Origin: Candidatus Fermentithermobacillaceae bacterium
Lineage (GTDB): Bacteria; Bacillota; Sulfobacillia; Fermentithermobacillales; Fermentithermobacillaceae
Assembly (NCBI GenBank): GCA_012840345.1
Contig: DULO01000078.1
Location: 1-41,339, forward strand
Direction of reading: 5' to 3'
Length of the DNA: 41,339 nt
Of the stretch, positions 25,490-33,878 are shown piece after piece (positions within the stretch are counted from its first letter, which is position 1; each line of letters begins with the position of its first letter). The position numbers were made by a program, and so were the translations under genes. The notes under the pieces are model-generated. The model searched no databases, was not told the DNA's origin, and saw only the letters and a program-made list of their open reading frames with translations.

Positions 25490-25969
25490 ATGTCCAAGAC
25501 GGTTCTGGGAGTATTCGACGATACCCATCAGGCCGAGCGGGCGGCGGACGAACTCCTAAGAAGGGGGTTCGACAGGAAGGAAATATCCATCGTCGCCAGG
25601 GAATCAGCGCGCGGCCACGAAGGGAGCCGTCGTGACCATGGCGGTTCTTCCATTACGAGCGGCGTTGCCACAGGCGGCGCTATCGGAGGAGCCGCGGGAC
25701 TCTTGGCGGGAGTAGGTGCCTTATCTATTCCGGGCATCGGTCCCATAGTAGCTGCCGGCCCGATCGCGGCCGCTCTTAGCGGAGCGGTTACCGGCGGAAT
25801 CGCCGGGGGCCTCATCGACTGGGGCATTCCCGAAGAGGCCGGACGCCGCTACGAGGAGCACGTCAAGTCCGGCAAGATCGTGGCCATGGTCAAAGCCGAC
25901 GATGACAAGGTCGAAGAGGCATCTGAAATCTTCCGCAGGAACGGAGCCAAGGACGTCGAGTCTCACTAA
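25490..25969 (+). CDS. YflT-like general stress protein with glycine-zipper segment
   Basis: A 159-residue protein. Residues 1-45 (SKTVLGVFDDTHQAERAADELLRRGFDRKEISIVAR) match the N-terminal part of the YflT/GsiB-like stress domain, which resembles a ferredoxin-like fold. The middle (about 60-110) is a Gly/Ala-rich stretch typical of glycine-zipper or membrane-inserting segments. The end (YEEHVKSGKIVAMVKADDDKVEEASEIFRRNGAKDVE) repeats the same strand-helix fold. Members are general stress proteins in Bacillota; a biochemical role is not known. GGAGGTG 9 bases upstream fixes the ATG. A terminator follows. Confidence 0.8.
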   Translation: MSKTVLGVFDDTHQAERAADELLRRGFDRKEISIVARESARGHEGSRRDHGGSSITSGVATGGAIGGAAGLLAGVGALSIPGIGPIVAAGPIAAALSGAVTGGIAGGLIDWGIPEEAGRRYEEHVKSGKIVAMVKADDDKVEEASEIFRRNGAKDVESH

Positions 25970-25985
25970 CCAGCGGATGTCTGGA

Positions 25986-26011
25986 GGCGGTCCTTCGGGA
26001 CCGCCTTCATT
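25986..26011 (+). terminator. Terminator after the YflT-like gene
   Basis: GGCGGTCC (25986-25993) pairs with GGACCGCC (25998-26005) around TTCG, then TTCATT. Confidence 0.8.
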
Positions 26012-26059
26012 CGTTACTTGGTTGACAAGGCTTTGGTGATTTTGGAGGAACATGGCAGG

Positions 26060-26089
26060 CTGGCACTTGTAACCAAGACAGGCTATACT
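26060..26089 (+). promoter_or_regulatory. Candidate promoter for rnj
   Basis: CTGGCA (26060-26065), 18 bases, TATACT (26084-26089). It lies 21 bases before the ATG at 26111. Confidence 0.5.
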
Positions 26090-26110
26090 ACCTAATTGGT
26101 GATTAAAAAC

Positions 26111-27763
26111 ATGAGAGAAGTTAGATTGATCCCTCTAGGTGGACTCGGGGAAATCGGAAAGAACATGATGCTCCTCGAGTGCGGTCCCGACGCCATCGTG
26201 ATTGACTGCGGGCTTTCTTTCCCTGAAGAAGACATGCCGGGCGTCGATTTGGTGATCCCCGATGTTTCCTACCTGTTGGAGAGGCGCGACCGGATCAGGG
26301 CAATTGTCCTGACCCATGGGCATGAGGACCACGTGGGCGCCTTGCCTTATGTTCTGAAGGACATAAACGTACCGGTCTACGGGACTAGGTTGACTCTAGG
26401 ATTGGCCAGACGGAAGATGGACGAGTTGTTTGAGGGGAACTTCGATTTCCGGGTGGTGGCTCCTAGAGACATCGTGAGTTTCGGAAGCATCCAAGTTCAG
26501 TTCTTTAGGGTTACCCATTCGGTTTCAGACTCGGTCGGTCTGCTTATTGGCACGCCCGCCGGGACCATAATCCATACGGGCGACTTCAAGCTGGACCAGA
26601 CCCCGGTGGACGGGCAGACTACCGACTACAGCCTGCTTGCTGAGGCAGGGGAGCGCGGAGTCCTCGCCCTTTTGTCAGACAGCACACACGCCGACCGCCC
26701 CGGGTTTACCGAGTCGGAACGGGTAGTCGGTGATTCCTTGTCGGAGGTCTTCTACAGAGCTCAAGGTCGTATTATCCTCACGACCTTCGCGTCCAACGTT
26801 CCCAGGATTCAGCAGGTAATTGACGCCGCGTACCGGTACGGGCGGAAAGTGGCCGTAGTCGGCCGGAGCATGGAAACTGTTGTTGAGGTCGCTTTGGCCA
26901 TGGGTCATTTGAAGGTGCCCATGGGCACGATGATCGACGTCGCGGACGTAAGCAAATACCCCCTGTCTAGAATGGTCGTGCTTTCCACCGGCAGCCAGGG
27001 AGAGCCTCTGTCGGCGCTGGCCAGGATGGCCGCCGCGGAGCACAGGAAAATCGAGATCGTCGAGGGCGACGTGGTCATCATGGCGGCGTCTCCAGTGCCC
27101 GGCAACGAGACCATGGTGTCGCGGGTGGTCGACAACTTGTTTAGGCGCGGCGCCAAGGTGATTTACACGCCTGAATCCAAGGTCCATGTGTCAGGACACG
27201 CGAGCCAGGAAGAGCAGAAAATCATGCTGAACCTTACCCGGCCCAAGTTCTTCATCCCGGTGCACGGAGAATACCGGCACCTGATCACCCACGCCGAACT
27301 GGCAGTGGCGACAGGTGTTCCGCCGGCCAACGTTCTCATCGGAGAGAACGGCTCGATTTTCCGTCTGACTCCCGAAGAGGGACAGATAATCGGCTCCGTA
27401 CAGACCAGGGCGGTCATGATAGACGGAGCGGGCGCCGGCGAGATCGAAGATTCCGTGCTCAAGGAGCGTCGGTCCATCAGCGAGTCGGGCGCCGTGTTCG
27501 TGACTTGCGGCGTGTCCAAAGAAACCGGGCAGCTACTGTCGGACCCCATAGTCCGTACGGCAGGCTACAGCAGGGATACGCGCGGTGAGGAACTTTCCGC
27601 CGAAGTGGCTCTCCGCGCCAAGGACTTTTTGAGCGCCCTGGCGAGGGAGTCGCTGGCCCGGAAGTCAGTCATCGAAGAGGAACTGGCGGGGAGCCTGCAG
27701 CGGTATCTCAAGAGCGAGACAGGACGGCGGCCGGTAGTAATTTGCGTCTTGAACGTGGTCTAG
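26111..27763 (+). CDS. rnj: Ribonuclease J
   Basis: A 550-residue metallo-beta-lactamase/beta-CASP ribonuclease with 5'-3' exonuclease and endonuclease activity, central to mRNA decay and rRNA maturation in Bacillota. LIPLGGLGEIGKNMMLLE, the zinc motif HGHEDHVGALPY (69-80), VTHSVSDSVGLLI, IHTGDFKLDQTPVD, SDSTHADRPGFT, LSTGSQGEPLSAL and HVSGHASQEE are diagnostic. The last 100 residues are the C-terminal domain. The ATG at 26111 is preferred; GGTGATT about 7 bases upstream acts as ribosome site, and TTG 26096 is an alternative. Only one RNase J is present in this window. Confidence 0.97.
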   Translation: MREVRLIPLGGLGEIGKNMMLLECGPDAIVIDCGLSFPEEDMPGVDLVIPDVSYLLERRDRIRAIVLTHGHEDHVGALPYVLKDINVPVYGTRLTLGLARRKMDELFEGNFDFRVVAPRDIVSFGSIQVQFFRVTHSVSDSVGLLIGTPAGTIIHTGDFKLDQTPVDGQTTDYSLLAEAGERGVLALLSDSTHADRPGFTESERVVGDSLSEVFYRAQGRIILTTFASNVPRIQQVIDAAYRYGRKVAVVGRSMETVVEVALAMGHLKVPMGTMIDVADVSKYPLSRMVVLSTGSQGEPLSALARMAAAEHRKIEIVEGDVVIMAASPVPGNETMVSRVVDNLFRRGAKVIYTPESKVHVSGHASQEEQKIMLNLTRPKFFIPVHGEYRHLITHAELAVATGVPPANVLIGENGSIFRLTPEEGQIIGSVQTRAVMIDGAGAGEIEDSVLKERRSISESGAVFVTCGVSKETGQLLSDPIVRTAGYSRDTRGEELSAEVALRAKDFLSALARESLARKSVIEEELAGSLQRYLKSETGRRPVVICVLNVV

Positions 27764-27870
27764 GAAGTTGAACTAGGAATGTGACCCAGTAACACGGACT
27801 GGGAGCATTGTCTAGGTACGTGGCTTAGCGTAAGTACAGAGGCGTGAGGTCCGGAGGAATGAAGTAAGCC

Positions 27871-29148
27871 GTGGAGAAGAAGGGGAAGCTCCAACGAGTT
27901 CAACGCGTCTTTCTGGTGGTCTTGGACAGTGTGGGCGTCGGGCAGCTGCCGGACGCCCACTTGTATGGCGATGAAGGGTCGAACACCCTCGGAAACGTAG
28001 CAAGGAGCTTGGAGAAGGGGCTCGTTTTGCCTAATCTCGGCGCTCTCGGTATCGGGAATCTCACTTCTATACCTGGGACGCCGCCGTCGAAGCCTCTGGG
28101 GATATGCTGCAAGATGGCCGAAAGGTCGCCCGGGAAGGACACGACAACCGGCCACTGGGAGATTGCCGGCGTTACTTTGGAGGAGCCGTTTAGGACGTAT
28201 CCCGGCGGTTTTCCCCCGGAGATTGTCTTAGAATTCGAGCGGCGTATAGGCAGGAAGATTCTGGGTAACAAGCCGGCTTCGGGAACTGAGATAATCCAGG
28301 AACTGGGCCCGGAGCACGTGGCCACCGGCAGGCCCATAGTGTATACCTCGGCGGACAGCGTCTTTCAAATTGCCTGCCACGAGGAAGTTGTCCCTCTGGA
28401 GACCCTTTACCGGTGGTGCCGCGCCGCGCGTGAGCTGTTTTCGGAGCCGACCTCCTTGGCCAGGGTGATCGCCAGGCCGTTTGTCGGGCCGGTAGAGATT
28501 GAGCCTGCCAGGTCTGGGTACGTGCGTACCGCCAACCGAAAGGACTTCTCCGTTCCTCCTCCGCGCCCCACGCTGCTCGATTACGCACAGGAGTCCGGAG
28601 TCACCGTGACCGCCATTGGTAAGATCCAGGACATTTTCGCGGGCCGGGGTATCGATAGAGCCGTCCATACCGAAAGCAACCGTGATGGCGTCGAAGCGGT
28701 CCTGAGCGAGATGCGGCAAGGGCATCACCCTGAGCCTTCCGGTGTCGCGGCGGTGTCGCCGGGCCGCCAACTGGTCATAGCGAACCTAGTTGACTTCGAT
28801 ATGCTGTACGGTCACCGAAACGACCCGGAAGGTTACGCCCGGGCTTTGGTCGATTTTGATCGGGCGGTGCCGTCTCTCCTGAACCGCCTGGGCCCGGAGG
28901 ATGTCCTAATCATAACAGCGGACCACGGATGCGATCCCACGACTGTAAGCACCGACCACTCGCGAGAGTACGTACCCGCGCTGATGGCGGGCCCGCGGCT
29001 TAGGAGAGGGCTCATACTGCCCGAACGAACCACGTTCGCCGATCTTGGCGCCACCGTAGCCGACCTTCTCGGAGTGGATTACAGAGGAGACGGGACAAGC
29101 TTCGCTGAAGAAATCGTCAAGGACGTCGAGGATGACCGGTATGCCTAG
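27871..29148 (+). CDS. deoB: Phosphopentomutase
   Basis: A 425-residue alkaline-phosphatase-superfamily enzyme that interconverts ribose (or deoxyribose) 1-phosphate and 5-phosphate, feeding nucleoside sugars to central metabolism. [32 protein letters not shown] (with the phosphorylated Thr), [28 protein letters not shown] and [11 protein letters not shown] contain the metal-binding Asp and His residues. The GTG at 27871 has GGAGG 13 bases upstream, somewhat long; no better start is seen. The next gene, a nucleoside phosphorylase, follows closely or overlaps, and would make its substrate. Confidence 0.96.
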   Translation: MEKKGKLQRVQRVFLVVLDSVGVGQLPDAHLYGDEGSNTLGNVARSLEKGLVLPNLGALGIGNLTSIPGTPPSKPLGICCKMAERSPGKDTTTGHWEIAGVTLEEPFRTYPGGFPPEIVLEFERRIGRKILGNKPASGTEIIQELGPEHVATGRPIVYTSADSVFQIACHEEVVPLETLYRWCRAARELFSEPTSLARVIARPFVGPVEIEPARSGYVRTANRKDFSVPPPRPTLLDYAQESGVTVTAIGKIQDIFAGRGIDRAVHTESNRDGVEAVLSEMRQGHHPEPSGVAAVSPGRQLVIANLVDFDMLYGHRNDPEGYARALVDFDRAVPSLLNRLGPEDVLIITADHGCDPTTVSTDHSREYVPALMAGPRLRRGLILPERTTFADLGATVADLLGVDYRGDGTSFAEEIVKDVEDDRYA

Positions 29149-29182
29149 GAAAGACGTTCCGCATGGAGGGGACCAGGCAACG

Positions 29183-29959
29183 ATGGCTGACGAGTTCACC
29201 CAGCATCACATCAAGGCTCGAGATGAGGATATCGCAAGGTATTGTTTCATTCCAGGAGACCACGTCCGCGGCAAGAAGATAGCCTCGAGGCTGGACGGCG
29301 TCTGGCTCGTTTCGGACACCCGGGGTTATCTCGTACATACCGGGACGTTTCGCGGAGTCCGCGTGACGGTCTGCTCGACTGGAATGGGTGGGCCCCAGGT
29401 AGCCATCGCTATGGAAGAACTGGGAAACATGGGAGCGGACACGTTCATTCGCCTCGGTTCGTCCGGAGGGATATCTCCGAAGACAGGAGTCGGCGACATC
29501 GTTATCGCGACCGGCTCCTACCGGGGAGGCGGCACCGGCGACGAGTATCTTCCCAAGCCGTTTCCGGCTGTCGCGGACTATCAAGTCACCCGGGCGCTGG
29601 TTGACGCGGCCCGGGATTTAGGTGTTCCCGCGTTGGTGGGACCCGTCGCCTCTGTGGATGCCTTCTACCGGCCCGACAACGACGAGCATAACGAACTCCT
29701 CCGTCGCGGCGGAATCCTCTCTCTGGAGATGGAATCCGATACCCAGTTCATCGTGGGGTTGTACAGGCGTTTCCGCTGTGGGGCGGCGTTTGTCTTGGAT
29801 AACGGCCCGCGAATCCCTAAGGTTTCGGTCAAGTCGGGAAACCTGAACATCGCCCACCACCAAAAAGACCCGCTGTTCGTGAAAGCGGAGGAAACCCTCA
29901 TAGAAGTGGGGCTGAACGCGATAGTCAGGCTCGCGATGGAGGACGGGGAACTGCGGTAA
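29183..29959 (+). CDS. Nucleoside phosphorylase of the uridine phosphorylase type
   Basis: A 258-residue enzyme of the PNP/UDP family 1, which splits nucleosides with phosphate into base and ribose 1-phosphate. CFIPGDHVRGKKIA, CSTGMGGPQVAIAMEELG, IRLGSSGGI and LEMESDTQF match this family; the sequence is closer to uridine phosphorylase than to the trimeric purine enzymes, but the base preference is not certain, because the usual C-terminal specificity segment here reads AAFVLDNGPRIP. The ATG at 29183 aligns with family N-termini and has GGAGGGG upstream; ATG 29141 and 29132, which overlap deoB, are alternatives. The product feeds DeoB. Confidence 0.87.
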   Translation: MADEFTQHHIKARDEDIARYCFIPGDHVRGKKIASRLDGVWLVSDTRGYLVHTGTFRGVRVTVCSTGMGGPQVAIAMEELGNMGADTFIRLGSSGGISPKTGVGDIVIATGSYRGGGTGDEYLPKPFPAVADYQVTRALVDAARDLGVPALVGPVASVDAFYRPDNDEHNELLRRGGILSLEMESDTQFIVGLYRRFRCGAAFVLDNGPRIPKVSVKSGNLNIAHHQKDPLFVKAEETLIEVGLNAIVRLAMEDGELR

Positions 29960-30080
29960 TTAGAGCGTATCGCGGTCCTCGTAGTGTTCTCTTACCGCGT
30001 CGGAGACGATATGAGCGGAATCGGAGCGTATCGCCCAAGATAGGGAAAAACCGGCTCGCTGAAGAATCATCCCCATTGGG

Positions 30081-33000
30081 GTGATTCGCATCAGCCTTCG
30101 ATTTATACTCGGACCTGCGGGTTCGGGAAAGACTTCGTACATAGCGAGATCTATCGCCGATAGTCTTGCGGCGCGTCGTTACGTTGGCGAGGAAGCCGGC
30201 AAGTATTCATCGCCTACTGGCACGCCGGTTGGCGAGGCGAGCGCTTGGACATCCAGTCAGCATGCAGGCACAGGCAGCATCCTCTTCATCGTGCCTGACC
30301 AAGCCACTTTCCAGATGGAGCGCCTCATCCTGCGAGACCCACGGCTCAAGGGGTTCATGGACCTTCAGGTCCTGTCCTTCCGCCGCTTGGCTTGGCGTGT
30401 CCTTGAAGAGACCGGGGGGACGTTTTACCCGTTCATCACTCCGGTGGGTAAGAGCATGGCTGTTCAGGCGATTCTCTGGGACAGCCGCAAAGACCTAACC
30501 GTATTTGCTCCGCTTGTGAACTATCCCGGGTTCCGGGACAACGTCACGGATACCCTTAACGAACTCCATACTTATGAGGTTAGTCCGGACGATCTTGACG
30601 CGCGGGTGACCGGTATCGATGCCCCGTTCCTCGAACAGAAGGTCCACGATCTCGGAGTGGTCTACCGCGGTTACGTAGCGTTCTTGAAGGACCGCTTCCT
30701 GGACCCGACGGACTACCTCAATCTCGCCTCGGAGAGGATGTCGGCATCGCGCCTGGTCAAGGGCGCCACGGTCTGGATTGACGGTTTTTCCGGTTTCAAT
30801 CCCGATGAGTACCGGGCATTGGGGGCGCTTTTGGAGACGGCTCGCGAGGTGAATGTGGCCCTATGTATAGACGAGGAGGCCGCGAGATCCGCCCTTAGCG
30901 AGGACAGCCTTTTCCACCAGACCCGGGAAGCTCTTGAGAAGATCAGGGAGGTTGCCTGGAAGAAGGGGGTGCCCGAAGTACCTCCCGTGATCTTGGGCAG
31001 AGACGGTCCTTTACCGAGGTTCGAGTGCAGAGACCTTGCCGTGTTGGAGGCGGCGCTGCGCGGAGTTCGCGTCAGGGCCGACGGCGCAACCAAGGACCGT
31101 TCGGAGGTACGAAGCGCACCTTCTGGCCAACCCGGTCCTGACGGCAGCGGACCGGAGAATGCGGAACCGTCCTATTACCAAGACGGTGTCCAGGTTGTGG
31201 CCGCCGCTAACCCCCTGGCTGAAGTCGAGTTTGTTGCCAGGGAGATAATCCGCTTGGTCCGGGATTGCGGATACCGTTACCGGGACATCACCGTCGAGAC
31301 CAGGGAACTGGACAAGTACTCTGAACTGGTGTCGCTGGTGTTCAAGGACCACGGCATACCGCACTTCATCGATGAGAAGCGGTCCGTTTCCCATCATCCG
31401 CTGGCGGAACTGCTCAGGGCCGCTTTGGACGTAGTGCTTACGTCTTTTTCGTCCGAAGCGGTATTCAGGTACTTGAAGACGGATCTAGTGCCGGTGAGTC
31501 GTGAGGAAGTCGACATACTGGAGAACTACGTCCTGGCACACGGAATCAACCATCAGAGGTGGGTGTCCGAGGAACCCTGGCGGTTCAAGAAGCGGTATAT
31601 GGTCGAGGAGGACCGGGACTACCGGGAGGAGCAGCGCTGCGAGTTTTGCGATAAGGTCCGCCGCAAGGCGGTGGAGCACTTGGCGGCATTTTACGCGTCG
31701 GTTCAGCCCAAAAGCGCTGCCGGCACAGGGCATGATTCTGACTCTAGCCGCGCGGTAGGCGACCCTCCTGCCTCCGGTGACCGCATAGCTCCATGCGCCG
31801 CCGACGTGTCGTTGGCCCTTTACAAGCTGCTTGTTGACCTAGACGTCCCCGGAACTCTTGAGAAGTGGCAGACGGAAGCCGAGGAAGCAGGGGATTTGGC
31901 CGAGTCCATGGTGCATGCGGGTATATGGGACAAGACCATGGAAATACTCGAGCAGGCGGCGGAGATACTCAAAGACCGTCAGTGCGACCTTAGGACCTAC
32001 GCGCTGTTGTTGGACGCGGGGCTCCACGACATCAGGCTCGGCGTGATACCGCCTTCTCTGGACCAAGTCTTGGTGGGTAACTTGGACCGGTCCCGGCAGC
32101 CCGCCTGCAAGGCGACATTTCTTCTCGGAGCTACCGCGGGCTCATTTCCAAAACGCCATTCAGATGACGGCATTTTCACCGATGGAGAACGAGAGAGGCT
32201 GATGAGCCTCGGTATCGAGATGAGCCCGGGTTCCCGCCTCAAACAGCTTCACGAGAAGTATCTTGTGTACATCGCTCTGACTAGGCCGAGCCACCGGCTT
32301 TACGTCTCGTACCCCTTGGGGGACGCGGAAGGCAAAGCCCTCGAACCGTCTCACGTGGTAGGGACTATCCGAAAGATTCTAGGTGACCGGCCGGAACGGC
32401 TCGTTTCTATGGACCCGCCCGGACGGATGCCCGATGACCTGGACTATCTGCTTCCGGCCAGGGTTTTGAGCCTCACCGTGAGGAGGCTAGCGCTGGGAAA
32501 GCAAGGAGTTTTCCCGGGACTTGCTTGGGCGGAAGCTCTAAGGTACTTGACCGCACGGGAGCGAGACGCGCACAGGGCAGCCTACGGGGACGGGACCGTC
32601 CAAGAGCGATGTGCGGACATGGAGCACGGCGTAGCAATCCAGAGAGTCCTCCGGTCCCTGGAATACCGAAACTTCGTTCCGCCTCTAAGGCAGTCAACGG
32701 TCAGAAGACTCTACGGCTCAGTTCTCGCGACAAGCGTATCCCGGCTGGAACGATTCAGCGCTTGCCCGTTCAGCCACTTTGCCGCGGACGGCCTTAGACT
32801 CAAGGAGAGGGACGTGTACAAGCTGGAACCAGCCGACGCGGGGACTTTCCTGCATAACGCTTTGAAGGAATTCGTCTCGGAGGTCCAAAGCGGGAAGCAA
32901 GACTGGACCGCCCTAACAGACGCGGATATTGACAATGCCGTGTCGCGAGTGGTGGAGAGACTTATCCCGCAGGTCCAGGAGGAGATTTTCCTAAGTTCCG

Positions 33001-33878
33001 CCCGGTATCGTCACGTCGGGCGAGCCCTCGGAAGGATAACCCGGCGCGCGGCAGGCGTCTTGGCCCAGCACGCCAAGAGGGCCCAGTTTAGGCCGGTAGC
33101 TCTTGAAGCTCAGTTCGGGCTCCAGGGCAAGATTCCGCCCCTAGTGCTGCCTCTTGGGGAACTCGGTCAAGTGACTCTGCGCGGACAGATAGACCGCCTG
33201 GACGCGTGCGCCGTCGGGGACGCTACTTACCTACGAGTAATTGACTACAAATCGAGCCCGCGACCGCTCGATCTCACCGACGTCTATGAGGGGCTTTCGC
33301 TGCAGCTTCTTGTCTATCTCCTGGTGGCCGTGTCTTCGTGGAAGGACATCGTCCCGGACTACCCGCCTGACTCTAAGGTTGTTCCGGCGGGTGCCCTCTA
33401 TTTCGTAGTCCGGGACCCCATAATCTCCACATCCGGTCCGGTTCCGGAGGAGCAGTCCAAAGAGAGCCTCCTGAAGAGCTTCCGCATGGCCGGCCTGGTA
33501 GCGGGCGACCGCCAAATAGCGGGTCTTATGGATTCTGAGATGAAGGGGTACTCGCCGATTATCCCGGTTCAGTTCACTAAAGATGCCCTTGGGGCGCGTT
33601 CTTCGGTGGTCCCGAAAGACAAGTTCCCGTTCCTACTGGATTTTGTTAAGGAGAAGGTGCGAGAGCTTGCGGGTCAAGTCCTGAAGGGCAGGGCGGATAT
33701 CATGCCATACCGCAGGGGGCAGAAGAGGGCGTGCACGTATTGCCCGTTCGGGCCGTTGTGTCAGTTTGACGCGCTGATTCCGGGGAACTACTACAGGAAT
33801 GTGAAACCGGTTCCTCCCGAAGTCATATGGAACGAACTCGGAGGACAAGGAGCGCCGGAAGGGGGGACCGGGCAGTGA
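30081..33878 (+). CDS. addB: ATP-dependent helicase/nuclease AddB (iron-sulphur nuclease subunit)
   Basis: A 1265-residue subunit of the AddAB complex, which unwinds and resects double-strand breaks up to Chi and loads RecA. The N-terminal helicase-like part has GPAGSGKT (Walker A) and FIVPDQATFQME; a 30-residue low-complexity stretch separates them. The C-terminal PD-(D/E)XK nuclease shows RGQIDRLDACAVG and RVIDYKSS. Four Cys for the Fe-S cluster are present: one in FSACPFSHFA and three in ACTYCPFGPLCQFD. The GTG start at 30081 has no clear ribosome site and lies inside a hairpin (AATCATCCCC-ATT-GGGGTGATT). It overlaps addA by 4 bases. Additional low-complexity insertions lie near residues 350-370 and 545-570. 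Confidence 0.95.
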   Translation: MIRISLRFILGPAGSGKTSYIARSIADSLAARRYVGEEAGKYSSPTGTPVGEASAWTSSQHAGTGSILFIVPDQATFQMERLILRDPRLKGFMDLQVLSFRRLAWRVLEETGGTFYPFITPVGKSMAVQAILWDSRKDLTVFAPLVNYPGFRDNVTDTLNELHTYEVSPDDLDARVTGIDAPFLEQKVHDLGVVYRGYVAFLKDRFLDPTDYLNLASERMSASRLVKGATVWIDGFSGFNPDEYRALGALLETAREVNVALCIDEEAARSALSEDSLFHQTREALEKIREVAWKKGVPEVPPVILGRDGPLPRFECRDLAVLEAALRGVRVRADGATKDRSEVRSAPSGQPGPDGSGPENAEPSYYQDGVQVVAAANPLAEVEFVAREIIRLVRDCGYRYRDITVETRELDKYSELVSLVFKDHGIPHFIDEKRSVSHHPLAELLRAALDVVLTSFSSEAVFRYLKTDLVPVSREEVDILENYVLAHGINHQRWVSEEPWRFKKRYMVEEDRDYREEQRCEFCDKVRRKAVEHLAAFYASVQPKSAAGTGHDSDSSRAVGDPPASGDRIAPCAADVSLALYKLLVDLDVPGTLEKWQTEAEEAGDLAESMVHAGIWDKTMEILEQAAEILKDRQCDLRTYALLLDAGLHDIRLGVIPPSLDQVLVGNLDRSRQPACKATFLLGATAGSFPKRHSDDGIFTDGERERLMSLGIEMSPGSRLKQLHEKYLVYIALTRPSHRLYVSYPLGDAEGKALEPSHVVGTIRKILGDRPERLVSMDPPGRMPDDLDYLLPARVLSLTVRRLALGKQGVFPGLAWAEALRYLTARERDAHRAAYGDGTVQERCADMEHGVAIQRVLRSLEYRNFVPPLRQSTVRRLYGSVLATSVSRLERFSACPFSHFAADGLRLKERDVYKLEPADAGTFLHNALKEFVSEVQSGKQDWTALTDADIDNAVSRVVERLIPQVQEEIFLSSARYRHVGRALGRITRRAAGVLAQHAKRAQFRPVALEAQFGLQGKIPPLVLPLGELGQVTLRGQIDRLDACAVGDATYLRVIDYKSSPRPLDLTDVYEGLSLQLLVYLLVAVSSWKDIVPDYPPDSKVVPAGALYFVVRDPIISTSGPVPEEQSKESLLKSFRMAGLVAGDRQIAGLMDSEMKGYSPIIPVQFTKDALGARSSVVPKDKFPFLLDFVKEKVRELAGQVLKGRADIMPYRRGQKRACTYCPFGPLCQFDALIPGNYYRNVKPVPPEVIWNELGGQGAPEGGTGQ

